Shown here: in pieces, positions 33,816 to 42,613 of the stretch | Numbering within the stretch: the first letter of the stretch is position 1 | Layout of the letters: the number at the start of each line of letters is the position of its first letter | Assembly (NCBI GenBank): GCA_029851415.1 | Contig: CM056744.1 | Location: forward strand, 62,428,172-62,492,171 | DNA from: Eretmocerus hayati | Taxonomy: Eukaryota; Arthropoda; Insecta; Hymenoptera; Aphelinidae | DNA length: 64,000 nt | Reading direction: 5' to 3' | Position numbers and translations under genes: made by a program | The notes under the pieces: generated by a model | The model's input: only the letters and a program-made list of their open reading frames with translations | What the model was told of the DNA's origin: nothing | Database searches by the model: none

Positions 33816-34191
33816 AGGGACGTAATCTATTTTGGTCTCATTTTTATGCCAAAATACATTTGGTATGTCATGAGATTTCTTCATCTCAAAAGGGACGTAA
33901 TCTATTTTGGTCTTATTTTCATGCCAAAATACATTTGTTATGTCATGAGATTTCTTCATCTCAGAAGGGACGTAATCTATTTTGGTCTTATTTTCATGCC
34001 AAAATACATTTGTTATGTCATGAGATTTCTTCATCTCAGAAGGGACGTAATCTATTTTGGTCTCATTTTCATGCCAAAATACATTTGTTATGTCATGAGA
34101 TTTCTTCATCTCAAAAGGGACGTAATCTATTTTGGTCTTATTTTCATGCCAAAATACATTTGTTATGTCATGAGATTTCTTCATGGTGGGC
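33816..34191 (-). repeat. 75-bp minisatellite with open frame
   Basis: Five units of 75-76 bp (starts 33816, 33892, 33967, 34042, 34117), nearly identical, in the 3' region of the large element. Because 75 is divisible by three, the sense strand stays open (34184-33801) and would encode five 25-residue repeats, each starting MKKSHDI. Whether it is translated is unknown; the + strand is open too. Confidence 0.9.
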
Positions 34192-34758
34192 TATTCTCTG
34201 TATTTGGTGGGGAGAGGAAAAGGAAAAATTTTTTTTCTTGGGTTGGTATGCTATGGTATTGTATGGGGGAAGAAAGGAATTGGAGCAAAGGTCGAATGAA
34301 TTCGATTGAGGATGGCTCGATCCTGGCTTACTGGTTTCGGATAAAATGATGTTAGTGCTATAGCGAAGAGATTAGATACTGAAAGGGGTATACTTTCTGT
34401 TGAAAAGAGGAAGGAAGATTTTACGCGTTTCGCTCTAAAGCGGGATGGTTACTAGCGTGTTAAGATACATGGTGGGGTCTTGTGGTGAGCCAAAAGAGTG
34501 AACGAGTCGACTTTGAATATTATTGGTGTAATTTCTCTGACTAGGTTTGTACTCGTACAAGTGCTTCTAAACGGTGGTTCCCGGTAGTGGCTTGTAGGCA
34601 TTGGGTTAGTTTCTGATCTGATGCATTTTGAAATGATGCATAGAATATACTGGTTGTTAGGGGGGTTATGGAATGATATATGTATGTATATACCCGTCAC
34701 CTCAATCTTAATTCTAAACCTATCGGATATATTTCTATTATTGTTTTTTTTCTTGGTC

Positions 34759-34800
34759 TCCTCCCCCTCTTGGTTTTCGGGCGGCGTTCTCGTCGCTTAG
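34759..34800 (-). repeat. second polypurine-tract-like sequence
   Basis: cctccccctcttggttttcgggcg...cgtcgc resembles 33482-33520 (ccctccccttcttggttttcgag...cgtcgc), the true polypurine tract. It lies 1.27 kb upstream in sense. It could be an internal second priming site or a relic of a local duplication. Confidence 0.6.
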
Positions 34801-34878
34801 TCGTGTCTTCGTGTGGACCTCCGTCAGCTTTTTTGAATGATTTGGGGACCTCTCGTGCTACTCCTTGGTGGAATCTGA

Positions 34879-36081
34879 TTAGCTCCTCTGTATGTCATGG
34901 TGGTTAGACGGGCCCGCTACGTGGTTCTCGATCATTGACCCGTTTTTGTAGTCGTACAGCATGTATTTTGTCTTACGCAGGTTTCTCTGTCGTTTGCAGT
35001 AACATAGGTGGTTCTCCCAATCGCGGATGTTAATTTCTGCCTCACAGTCCTGATGGTATCGGAAGGTGGAATTTTTGTGGTCGGGTCTTAAAGGTCTTGG
35101 ATGCCCATGTCTAGGTTTGTAGAGTATTCCTTCTGTGATAGCTTTTTCGGCGCCCTCTTTCGTCACGTAGGTGAATATGCCCAGACGGTGGGTCATTTGG
35201 GGGTCTTCGTGCCTAATGTATTTGATGTATACAGACTCGATGGCTCCGTATGTTAGGAAGTGGTCGACTGCATCCAGAATTGGGTCGTCCAGTTCTATGA
35301 TTGCTGTTACTATTCTGCCGTGTTCTTGCTCGTTGTGCTGGTTGGTGTCGGCCATACTGGTTGGCTTAACTTCCGGGTGATTATTGCCTGGGCTGGGGTT
35401 GTTATCTGCGTCATGGTTTGTCGTGCTGTTGCGGCCACCTATTGAGGGTCCGGGCTGTTCCTCGTCGCGTTCTGGGTCTTCAATCCTCATTAGCGGAATG
35501 GGAGGGGGTACTAGATCTTGTGCGGACCCCACATCGAGGTCTTCGTCTGGGTCGCACGGGTCATCCTGGGCGGCCATATTTTCTGGCGCTTGGAGGTAGG
35601 CGTTTTCCCTTCGTGGGCTGGGTGATGATTCGGCATGTGCTCCGTTTGCTGTTGTACATGGTGTTTGTTTCCGGCGGTTGTTCCCTGGTTTCCTTGGTGT
35701 ATTCTTTTTTAGTTTTGTTCCTTGATTGTTGTCTAAAAATAGTTCCAATTTTTGCCGTTCATCCAGGCAGTGGTACGTGACGTGAATGTGGCTAATTGTC
35801 GAGTGCGCTTCTGGTTTTATGGTGAGGGTGGCTATTGTTCCGAACTTTCCCAATGTTTTCATAATGGAATCCATTGAGTGGGGTGTCTCTGTCCGCATGA
35901 TCAGTCGGCGGACATTATTTCTTGATACCCACCATCTTTTTACTTGTTGGCTGAATTTGGTGTCTGCTCTGGTAAATTTCTCCATCTTAAGACCGTCGGT
36001 TGCTTCCTTTGAATATGCACTGGAATAAGCAAAACATGGATGTAATTTATCTGTTTGAATCTGGGTTCTTCGGGGGACCAC
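34879..36081 (-). CDS. accessory protein with two RRM-like domains and HCHC motif
   Basis: A 400-residue ORF, third of three related accessory genes. Residues 57-120 and 255-325 each have the beta-alpha-beta rhythm of an RNA-recognition motif (RRLIMRTETP...GTIATLTIK...HIHVTYHC; RIVTAIIELD...GAIESVYIKYI...LGIFTYV). Between them is an acidic, Pro-rich linker with no predicted fold. The end has H343-x2-C346-x11-H358-x3-C362, the same spacing as in its two siblings. No membrane segment. A start at residue 33 (MEKFTRADTKF) is also possible. Role inferred: RNA binding for export, splicing or packaging. The first RRM is weak. Confidence 0.6.
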   Translation of the reverse strand: MVPRRTQIQTDKLHPCFAYSSAYSKEATDGLKMEKFTRADTKFSQQVKRWWVSRNNVRRLIMRTETPHSMDSIMKTLGKFGTIATLTIKPEAHSTISHIHVTYHCLDERQKLELFLDNNQGTKLKKNTPRKPGNNRRKQTPCTTANGAHAESSPSPRRENAYLQAPENMAAQDDPCDPDEDLDVGSAQDLVPPPIPLMRIEDPERDEEQPGPSIGGRNSTTNHDADNNPSPGNNHPEVKPTSMADTNQHNEQEHGRIVTAIIELDDPILDAVDHFLTYGAIESVYIKYIRHEDPQMTHRLGIFTYVTKEGAEKAITEGILYKPRHGHPRPLRPDHKNSTFRYHQDCEAEINIRDWENHLCYCKRQRNLRKTKYMLYDYKNGSMIENHVAGPSNHHDIQRS

Positions 36082-36174
36082 AAGCGGGAATCAAATCGAG
36101 GAGGGTGGCGTTGCTGGGGACCTTTGCTGCATAGTATTTTGGGTTGGAGCCATTGGGAATCTGGAAGTTAGGAC

Positions 36175-36906
36175 TTAGTACTGTGTGGTGTTTCCGTGTT
36201 GGCTCATTTCCTCGATTATTGTCGCTAATATTGTCATTGGTGGGCCCAGCCTGCCTCGTGACGTATGTTGGTTTTGTCGTGGATATTGTTTAACGCACGT
36301 TTTCGTATGTCGATTGTAGACCTCGGCGTCGATCCATCTGCCGCAGTTCTCATGAATTTTGCAATAAGGTAGGTAACTTTTTGGTGGTGACTGCACGGAA
36401 GCCTTCACGGCGTAATATTCTAGGCGGCTGTTCGCTATGGCCGCTTCCAAGTATTCCCGCTGGAAGTACCTTACTCTGCCATAGGCGGGTTTGTTGTCTC
36501 GTGTTATTATTTCGTGGTATAGCAGAGGTCCAAATTGGGCGAAGTGTTGGAAGAATTTTTCTTCGCGGGAATAAACGGGGTCTTTGGCTGGTAGTATGCA
36601 AAACAACATGGTGTCGTCTTTGGGTGTTCCGTCGGGTTGAGCGTTTGTGGTTGAGGGTGCTGTCGTTGTTGTCACCGTCGGTGTAGTTGCGGTAGCTGCT
36701 AGGTTTGTTTTTGGTTTGGTGATCCTTTTTACCACTGTCGAGGTCGGGGGGGGGGGGGGCATTGTCCTCCTAGGGTTTCTGATTATGTTGATGTCCCAGC
36801 CGTTCTTCTTGGTTTGGGCTTTTATTTCCTTGATGGTGTTCAGATCTAGGTCGTTTAGCAATCGTTTAAAGCTGGCGTGGGATGTAAGTTCGTAGTGTTC
36901 ACTCAT
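36175..36906 (-). CDS. accessory protein, RRM plus HCHC motif
   Basis: An intact 243-residue ORF. Residues 1-35 form a helix (HASFKRLLNDLDLNTIKEI), followed by a Pro/Thr-rich linker. Residues 98-170 fit an RNA-recognition motif: beta1 TMLFCILPA, helix EEKFFQHFAQFG, beta2 LLYHEIITR, RNP1-like YGRVRYF, and helix YLEAAIAN. H185-x2-C188-x11-H200-x3-C204 is a likely zinc site. The RRM pattern reminds me of the second RRM of cellular RBM45-type proteins, so host capture is possible, though this is inference. It lies between two relatives, downstream of env. Confidence 0.7.
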   Translation of the reverse strand: MSEHYELTSHASFKRLLNDLDLNTIKEIKAQTKKNGWDINIIRNPRRTMPPPPPTSTVVKRITKPKTNLAATATTPTVTTTTAPSTTNAQPDGTPKDDTMLFCILPAKDPVYSREEKFFQHFAQFGPLLYHEIITRDNKPAYGRVRYFQREYLEAAIANSRLEYYAVKASVQSPPKSYLPYCKIHENCGRWIDAEVYNRHTKTCVKQYPRQNQHTSRGRLGPPMTILATIIEEMSQHGNTTQY

Positions 36907-36938
36907 CCTTTGACCTGGAATAGAGGCATTCTTTTATC

Positions 36939-37679
36939 TCATTGGTTTAAACAGGTTTCGATTTCTTTTCTTGCGTTTAAAATGAATTCTGCCCATTTCA
37001 TCTCGGGTAGGCTGGAGATATTCAGTATGTCATCTTCTTGGTTGGAAGCGTTTTGATTCTCGTCTGGTTGCATCGCCATGTCCTCGCTGTTATTTTTAGA
37101 TTCCCAACGTCTCTGTGGGTATTGCTTTTTGCATGTTTTTTCATGGAGATGGTACACGTGGGCTTCTATTTTCCTTTCGCAATTTCGGTGGAACTTTTGG
37201 TGTATTTGGTAGTTTCGGGGTAGTCGACGTATTGGCGCTTCTCTGGCTCTTTACCGTAGGTCGCAGTTGTTGAGTGCGTTCTGGGCGTCCTTTTGGTAGA
37301 AAAAACGGATAAAACCATGTGACACTGCGCCCTGTTTGTTGGTTACCACTTCATGGTATTCGATTGGTCCAAATTGTGAGAAGTGTCGGAGAAAGTTGTC
37401 CTCGCGTAGGTATTCTGCGTCTCCCCAAGGCAGCTGGCAAAATAGCCTGTGGGGGTCCATTGATATTGGTTTAGAGACGGCGTGTACCTCTGATCTGATC
37501 TTGTGAGTCGTCGGTTCCTGAAAGGGGGTGGATGTGGTCGTGGTTCCTTCGCTTCGAATAGTTGCTTCTCAATGGTTGGGTAGCCGTTCCACGTGTAGTG
37601 TCTTTAGAGTTGCGCATTCGATTCGTTCCAATAGCTGTCTTAGTTCGTCTCGGGTCTGGACCTTGAAATGCTGTTCCAT
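36939..37679 (-). pseudogene. first RRM/zinc accessory gene, two in-frame stops
   Basis: One frame from the ATG at 37679 carries a helix like that of the second copy (MEQHFKVQTRDELRQLLERI), an RRM (RLFCQLPWG, FLRHFSQFGPIEYHEVV, HGFIRFF, AQNALNNCD) and an H-x2-C-x11-H-x3-C end (HRNC...HEKTC). It is interrupted by TGA at 37569-37571 and TAA at 37248-37250. Because the frame is otherwise open, either the gene is freshly dead or the stops are read through. The conserved spacing with its siblings supports common descent by tandem duplication. Confidence 0.65.
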
Positions 37680-37714
37680 CTTGGATCTGAAACATGAAGA
37701 TGTTCAATCGGGAC

Positions 37715-39669
37715 CTAGCATTCGGCGAACGATGTTTCGATCCTGGTTCCAATGGGTCCGGCGGGGGTGTTGTTGGTTTGCTGGTAGGTTGAGTGTCTGC
37801 GTCGTGACACATTTTCTGGTAGTTCTAAAGTTTTGATTTCGCATTTCTTTTCACATAGAACCACTTTCGAGGGGTGTGAGGTACAGGTGTGTTGAGGGTC
37901 CGGTTGACCACGGACCGTTCTGTATAAGTAGCAGAAAGTGAGTATTAAGAGGATCAATAGTATTATTTGGAATGCATAGTTGCCACCAGTGAGCCAATCG
38001 GTTCGCGTTCTGAGCCGTTCGTGCTGATTCAATATGTTCATTTCGGAGGCCAAATCCGTTAAGGATCTCTCGTTGGGTTCCCAATCGTTTATTGTAGGCA
38101 ACACCATTTCTGGCTTTCTATTCCATGATATGCGGAGTTGGGGATGTATTCTGCTAATGTCGAGTGATGTTTCGGGTTCGTAGATATATCCCACGTTGCT
38201 GTTTTTCTTGACTTCTGATTGCACGGTCATTTCTCGGGTTTTTAGTTTACATCCGTCGCTGATTTTGATGAGTCCGGTCCCGTTGATTTGGACTGCTTGG
38301 TCAGGGCGGTTCTCGCAGATGACATTGCCGTGGGTGAGTTGGGACACTGAGAACAGCCAGGCTCCTTCTGACTTTAGCAGAGTCCAATGGTTGTAATTTC
38401 CTTCTATGATTTTGAGTTTGCATGAACTCAGGTTGTGGCTGCTTCCTAGTAATAATGCCAACTCGCAGTCGGTACTGGTGACTACTTCGCGTAAAGGTTT
38501 CGTTGCTTCGCACATGTAGCCATAATGTAGGCTCTTGCAGGTCCGGAGGTTCTCTTCGTCAAATTTGAAAAAGTATTGTTCACCCTCGTCTATTAGGAGA
38601 TACTCGTTCGTGGGCCTAATGAGGGCGGCTTTGCCTTTGTTGTCCCCTTCTTGCGGTGCCGGTGTTGGGTGCATTCTGTACATCTGGTAATGCGTGCGGC
38701 TGATAAAAGGTATGTAGAGAGATACGAATACTCTTCGTCGTGATGCACGGTGTCCAGCTTGGAAATCTTTAACAGTTCTTCCGCTCTCATGTGTTCGAAT
38801 GATAGCGGGAACTTATAATCTTTGGCGTGGCTGCTAAGGTCTTGATTGATTGTCAAGAGCATACCTGAGGTTAAGAGGTTGGGGTGTAATTTCCCTTCCT
38901 TTAACCATTGCAGTATGTTTAAGAATTTGTCGCTTGTTTTAATCATATGGTTGAAAGTTCTTTCCGTCTCTTTGACCAGAGCGAGTATTTCAAACAAGTA
39001 CGCGGTGTCAACGTAGTTGAGTTGCTTTAGTTCATTACGGATGTTATTCAGCATTTCATGCTGCAGTCTGGTTACGTTGTATAATTCTTTCAGGGCTCCT
39101 GTGATGATGTGTTGGCTCTGGTTGTGGATTCTAATGATGTCTTTCTGGTCCGAAAAGAGGCTGTTCAGGTTCCTGTCGATGTCTTCTGCGTCGTCAGCAG
39201 TCATGAGGCCAAACAAACTTTTGCTCACGGTGCCTATGATCCCTAGCGGTACCACTTTTGTGATGCTCCTTGGTGTGCGAATCTTGTCTGGGGGAGGTTG
39301 TACTAGAGTTGCCGCTGCTTGCCGTATTTTCGTGTGGATTCTCTTCAGTTTGTTTCCTTGGTGTTGGAAATTTACCGGGTCTATTATTGCGGCGCAACCC
39401 CTGGTCAAGTTATGGCATTGGTCATCGCACTCGCCGTCAGGTCTTCTCATTGGGTGTAGACACATATTACTGATGTGCTGAACCGTGATGTTCGGCGTAT
39501 GCATTTGTATGAATTCTTCGATGTTTAGAGTGACTATGATTTGCCAAGTTGCTTTTTCAAGGAAGACTCGTCCAGTGTGCTCGAAGTATAGTCCCGAGCT
39601 GCGGTTGAACTGGATGAGCTCTTTGACGGGTTGACTCGTAGCTACTGTCCATGCCGCGTATAGCAACAT
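37715..39669 (-). pseudogene. env: env, fusion-protein type, frameshifted
   Basis: An errantivirus/baculovirus-F-like envelope glycoprotein. The first frame (39669-38593) has a short hydrophobic leader (MLLYAAWTVATS), a Cys-containing ectodomain, an R-x-x-R processing-like site (RTPR, residues 131-134), and the glycine-rich segment GIIGTVSKSLFG (143-154) typical of the family, followed by helices. The second frame (38683-37715) has the Cys-rich C-terminal ectodomain, a membrane segment (about 236-254, IILLILLILTFCYLY) and a cytoplasmic tail. The two overlap at 38593-38683 in different frames, so a frameshift breaks the gene near 38.7 kb. It follows integrase by 72 nt. Confidence 0.85.
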
Positions 39670-39741
39670 GGCTCCGAAGCCTCGGGTTTCCTCTATTTTG
39701 TCGGGGTATCTTGTCTGGAAATTTTTAAGAAAAAGGTGTCC

Positions 39742-41598
39742 TTAGTAGTCGGTGTCGTTTTCGGGAACTGCCTTTAATTTATCAAGGTGTTTCCTAATTA
39801 ATTTTCCGTCTGGTATTTTTAGAACGGCGTTTTTTCGGCCTATTATTTCTACGACCTCGAGGGGCTGGTTATGAAAGTTGTCGAATTTGTGGGTGCGGGG
39901 TTCTTTTAAAATCCAAGCGAATTGTCCCGCGCGGACTCCGCACGGTTTAACTTTTTTGTCATATTTTTCTTTACTTTTGAGTTTCTCTCTGATTTGTCTT
40001 TCTCCAGCTGCGAACTTCATCTCCGACAGCCTTTGTATTAGATCTTGTAAATATTGATTATATGTCCGAAGTTTTTCTTCGTTTGGTATTCTGAGAGGTA
40101 GTCTGGCAATCCTTCCGTACACTTGTTCGAATGGGGTGAAATTCGTAACGGAATGGAGGCTTGTATTGAAAGTAAAGGCGGCGAATGGCGCTAGTTGATC
40201 CCAGTCGTCATATCTCTCTGAGTAAGTTCGAATGAAGTCTCCTAAAGGGGCGTGGCTTCGTTCTAATGCGCCGTTCGTCTCGGGTCTGTACCCGGAGCTT
40301 GTTAGGTGATTGATTTTGAAAATGTACAGGAGAGCTCCGATTAATTCAGACATGAAACTTGTTCTCCTGTCAGAAAGGATGGCTCTTGGAGCTCCGTGCT
40401 GGCAAATGAGGTGTTTGGCCAAGGCCTCGGCAACAGTCGTGGCTCGGAGGTCTTTTATTGGCACTAGAATGACGTATTTGGTCAAGTTGCATTGCATGGT
40501 TAGTATATGGCAGTTACCCCTTGGTGTGGTCCGTAGTTTCCCAACGGTGTCGATGGAAACCTTGTCGAAAGCTTCGATGGGAGTGTCGGTGACTATCATT
40601 GGTTCTCGTGTTTTCACCCTGGTTAGTTTCCTCTCTTGACAGCTTGGGCACCGTCTGATGTAATCTAGGATGTCGTTTCTCATGCCAGGCCAATAATATC
40701 TTTCCCGTATTTTCTGATAGGTTTGGTTAATACCTTTGTGTCCTCCGACCAGGGTGTCGTGCAAGGAACTGATGATCTCCTTCCTATTTTCTTTCCGGGG
40801 GAGCTCCGCCTTCCCGTAGCAAATGGTGATCGTAATGGGTTTCTCCTTGAAAGTATCCGCAACCAATTCTGTAATTACTCCTGGGTCCAGGGGGTCCGTT
40901 AATTCTCCTCTCCTTGAGATGCGGAAACTTTTGCAATTTTTGCTACTTAGTAAGGATCCGAGGTTTGCGAGGGCATTCTTGATATGTTGAATGTTCAGGG
41001 GGTCGTTATATCTTTCTCCTATGACCACTGAGTATATGGTATATCGTTTGTAAGGGGTTGTCATGATTTGTCCTAATTTTGGTTTACTTAGCCTCAGTCC
41101 TGTAAGGTGGATAGCTCCGATGTCGTGGAGAAGTCTCGACACGAATGATGCGGGGAAGCAGTCCTTGGTGATAAAGTGTACTAGGTTGTCTCGTTTGTAC
41201 GTGAGGCACTGTCGGGACGTTATTATTCTATTTTCTGACCGCGCAAGTTGAATCGGCTCCAGATGATCTGAGTCGGTCTGGGGCCCTTCTGGTCCTAGGG
41301 GTTCATGTCGTCGATTCATTGGATAGTCCAGTGGAAAGAGCGGGACCATCATAGTGGCGTCTAGTTTTGCTGGGCGCGAGGAATCCGGTTGTGTTGACGT
41401 ATTCGTTGCGTCTTCGGGTATGTTCGATAAATTGTGGCGCCTGCCTTGGTCTGTTTGGTGTTTGGGCATAGGGGTGCTTTTGGCGATAGGCGGTCCTTCG
41501 CAGATGCTAGGTGTTATGGATATGGCTCTAGGTGGACCGATCTCGATTATTTCGTCTGTTTCTCTTCCCAGTGAATTCTCTCTTGCTTCGAGTTCCAT
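39742..41598 (-). CDS. pol: macro-like domain plus integrase
   Basis: A 618-residue intact ORF. Residues 280-320 are a complete HHCC zinc site (LHDTLVGGHKG ... RRCPSCQ). The catalytic triad is D350 (VSIDTVG), D410 (ILSDRRTS) and E446 (NGALERSH) with D-35-E spacing. Residues 125-262 match, in layout, the macro-like region of the element at 7970 (FITKDCFP, GQIMTTP, IYSVVIGER, FRISRRGELTDPL, ITICYG). The active-site glycine and aspartate pattern is looser here. Integrase inserts the cDNA; a macro domain could bind or remove ADP-ribose, but that is inference. It is in the same frame as PR-RT-RNase H, but that ORF stops at 42607. Confidence 0.88.
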   Translation of the reverse strand: MELEARENSLGRETDEIIEIGPPRAISITPSICEGPPIAKSTPMPKHQTDQGRRHNLSNIPEDATNTSTQPDSSRPAKLDATMMVPLFPLDYPMNRRHEPLGPEGPQTDSDHLEPIQLARSENRIITSRQCLTYKRDNLVHFITKDCFPASFVSRLLHDIGAIHLTGLRLSKPKLGQIMTTPYKRYTIYSVVIGERYNDPLNIQHIKNALANLGSLLSSKNCKSFRISRRGELTDPLDPGVITELVADTFKEKPITITICYGKAELPRKENRKEIISSLHDTLVGGHKGINQTYQKIRERYYWPGMRNDILDYIRRCPSCQERKLTRVKTREPMIVTDTPIEAFDKVSIDTVGKLRTTPRGNCHILTMQCNLTKYVILVPIKDLRATTVAEALAKHLICQHGAPRAILSDRRTSFMSELIGALLYIFKINHLTSSGYRPETNGALERSHAPLGDFIRTYSERYDDWDQLAPFAAFTFNTSLHSVTNFTPFEQVYGRIARLPLRIPNEEKLRTYNQYLQDLIQRLSEMKFAAGERQIREKLKSKEKYDKKVKPCGVRAGQFAWILKEPRTHKFDNFHNQPLEVVEIIGRKNAVLKIPDGKLIRKHLDKLKAVPENDTDY

Positions 41599-42191
41599 TG
41601 TGCTTTTCGGACTAGGTTTTCGACACGATCTGCCATGACTTCGTCGGAGAGCGTTTTATCGTCGTATGGGTCTAACTGTTCTAATAATTCTCGGGTGTTG
41701 TTCCCAGGCCCGCGGCCGTCTGGATAAAAGGTATCCGTTAATGTTTCTTTTTCTACTAGGACTTCACTGTCTGACGCAATTTGGTTTGGTGTGGACGATG
41801 AGTCTGTCTCTTCAGATGTGTCGGAACTGCCATGCTGGTCGGTTGAACGGTTTTTTGATCTCTTTTTGTGTATTTCACGTAGTTTTTGTCTCATTTCTTC
41901 AACTTCCCTTCTCGAGATGCTTGTCCTCTCGCATATTTTTTCGTATTCGGCTTTAATCGCCTCTAATCCCTGTTCAGACTCGGTTTCGTCTTGGGAATCG
42001 CTTGGGGGTACCGGCTCTATGGGTAATTCGATTTGTCCCATCGGTAATTGGCGAACTTCGAATTTGGGGACCTCTGAAGTGTTCTCTGTCTCTTGATCTT
42101 GTAGTCCTTTCCATCGGTTATCCGAGATCGGGGCTCCAGATTCTTCGGGGTCGATGGTGGTGGATGAGAGCAGGGAGTCGTTTGATCCCAT
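41547..42191 (-). CDS. acidic spacer ORF between RNase H and integrase
   Basis: A 214-residue ORF in a different frame from its neighbours, overlapping the integrase ORF by 52 nt. It is acidic and Ser/Glu-rich with one helix (about 78-115: IKAEYEKICERTSISRREVEEM) and no recognised domain. It occupies the same place as the acidic spacer of the gypsy copy (7000-7760). It could be joined to RT or IN by splicing or frameshifting, or be a separate protein. Confidence 0.5.
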   Translation of the reverse strand: MGSNDSLLSSTTIDPEESGAPISDNRWKGLQDQETENTSEVPKFEVRQLPMGQIELPIEPVPPSDSQDETESEQGLEAIKAEYEKICERTSISRREVEEMRQKLREIHKKRSKNRSTDQHGSSDTSEETDSSSTPNQIASDSEVLVEKETLTDTFYPDGRGPGNNTRELLEQLDPYDDKTLSDEVMADRVENLVRKAQWNSKQERIHWEEKQTK

Positions 42192-42522
42192 GAGTGCTCT
42201 TAATGAGTCGTTTATTTTGGTGTTGGGGTCGTGTTGTTCGGTAGACGTTGATGGGAATGAAAGGGGGTTGTTTTCGGGAGAGGGGTTGGGTTGGTTGGGT
42301 GTGGATTCTTTTTCGTCGGTTACTTTTATTGGCTCGAGTTCTCGTAGCGATAGCGCTTTCGTCGAGGGCGGGAGGCTTGGATCTTGTTTTGGACCCTTTA
42401 GGTCTTCCTTTCTTTTTAATTTCGGGTTGGGGTTCCGTGCCCATAGTATTGGCTCTCTGCCTTGGTGGCGGTGGCGTCGCTCGGTCCTGGGCTAGCTTCT
42501 CTTTGGTGGCCTTTTCCCTCAT
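42118..42522 (-). CDS. basic spacer ORF, AT-hook-like
   Basis: A 134-residue ORF in the pol frame, just after the PR-RT-RNase H stop. It is rich in Arg, Lys and Pro, with KKKGRPKGSKTRSKP near residue 36, which resembles an AT-hook (GRP flanked by basic residues). It could be a nucleic-acid-binding tail of pol expressed by readthrough or splicing. Function unproven. Confidence 0.4.
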   Translation of the reverse strand: MREKATKEKLAQDRATPPPPRQRANTMGTEPQPEIKKKGRPKGSKTRSKPPALDESAIATRTRANKSNRRKRIHTQPTQPLSRKQPPFIPINVYRTTRPQHQNKRLIKSTHGIKRLPALIHHHRPRRIWSPDLG

Positions 42523-42604
42523 GCTGGCTGACCGGGTTAGCCTGGGTTGCGTAAGTGGTGGCGGTGTGCTCGTGGGAGTTTTCCCTTCTTCTGTTTTTTT
42601 TGCG

Positions 42605-42613
42605 GCTTACCTG
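42605..42613 (-). promoter_or_regulatory. splice-donor-like site at the pol stop
   Basis: The sense strand reads CAG|GTAAGC where TAA is the stop codon of PR-RT-RNase H. This matches the consensus 5' splice site and would place the stop inside an intron. No acceptor was assigned. Confidence 0.45.

Noticed and set aside
33816..34191. CRISPR-like array
   Set aside because: The whole 75-bp unit is repeated with no variable spacers, and the genome is eukaryotic.
35171..36028. Several + strand ORFs across the accessory gene region, including 35418-35780 and 35786-36028
   Set aside because: Antisense shadows of the minus-strand RRM ORFs, with Val/Cys/Gly-rich random composition.
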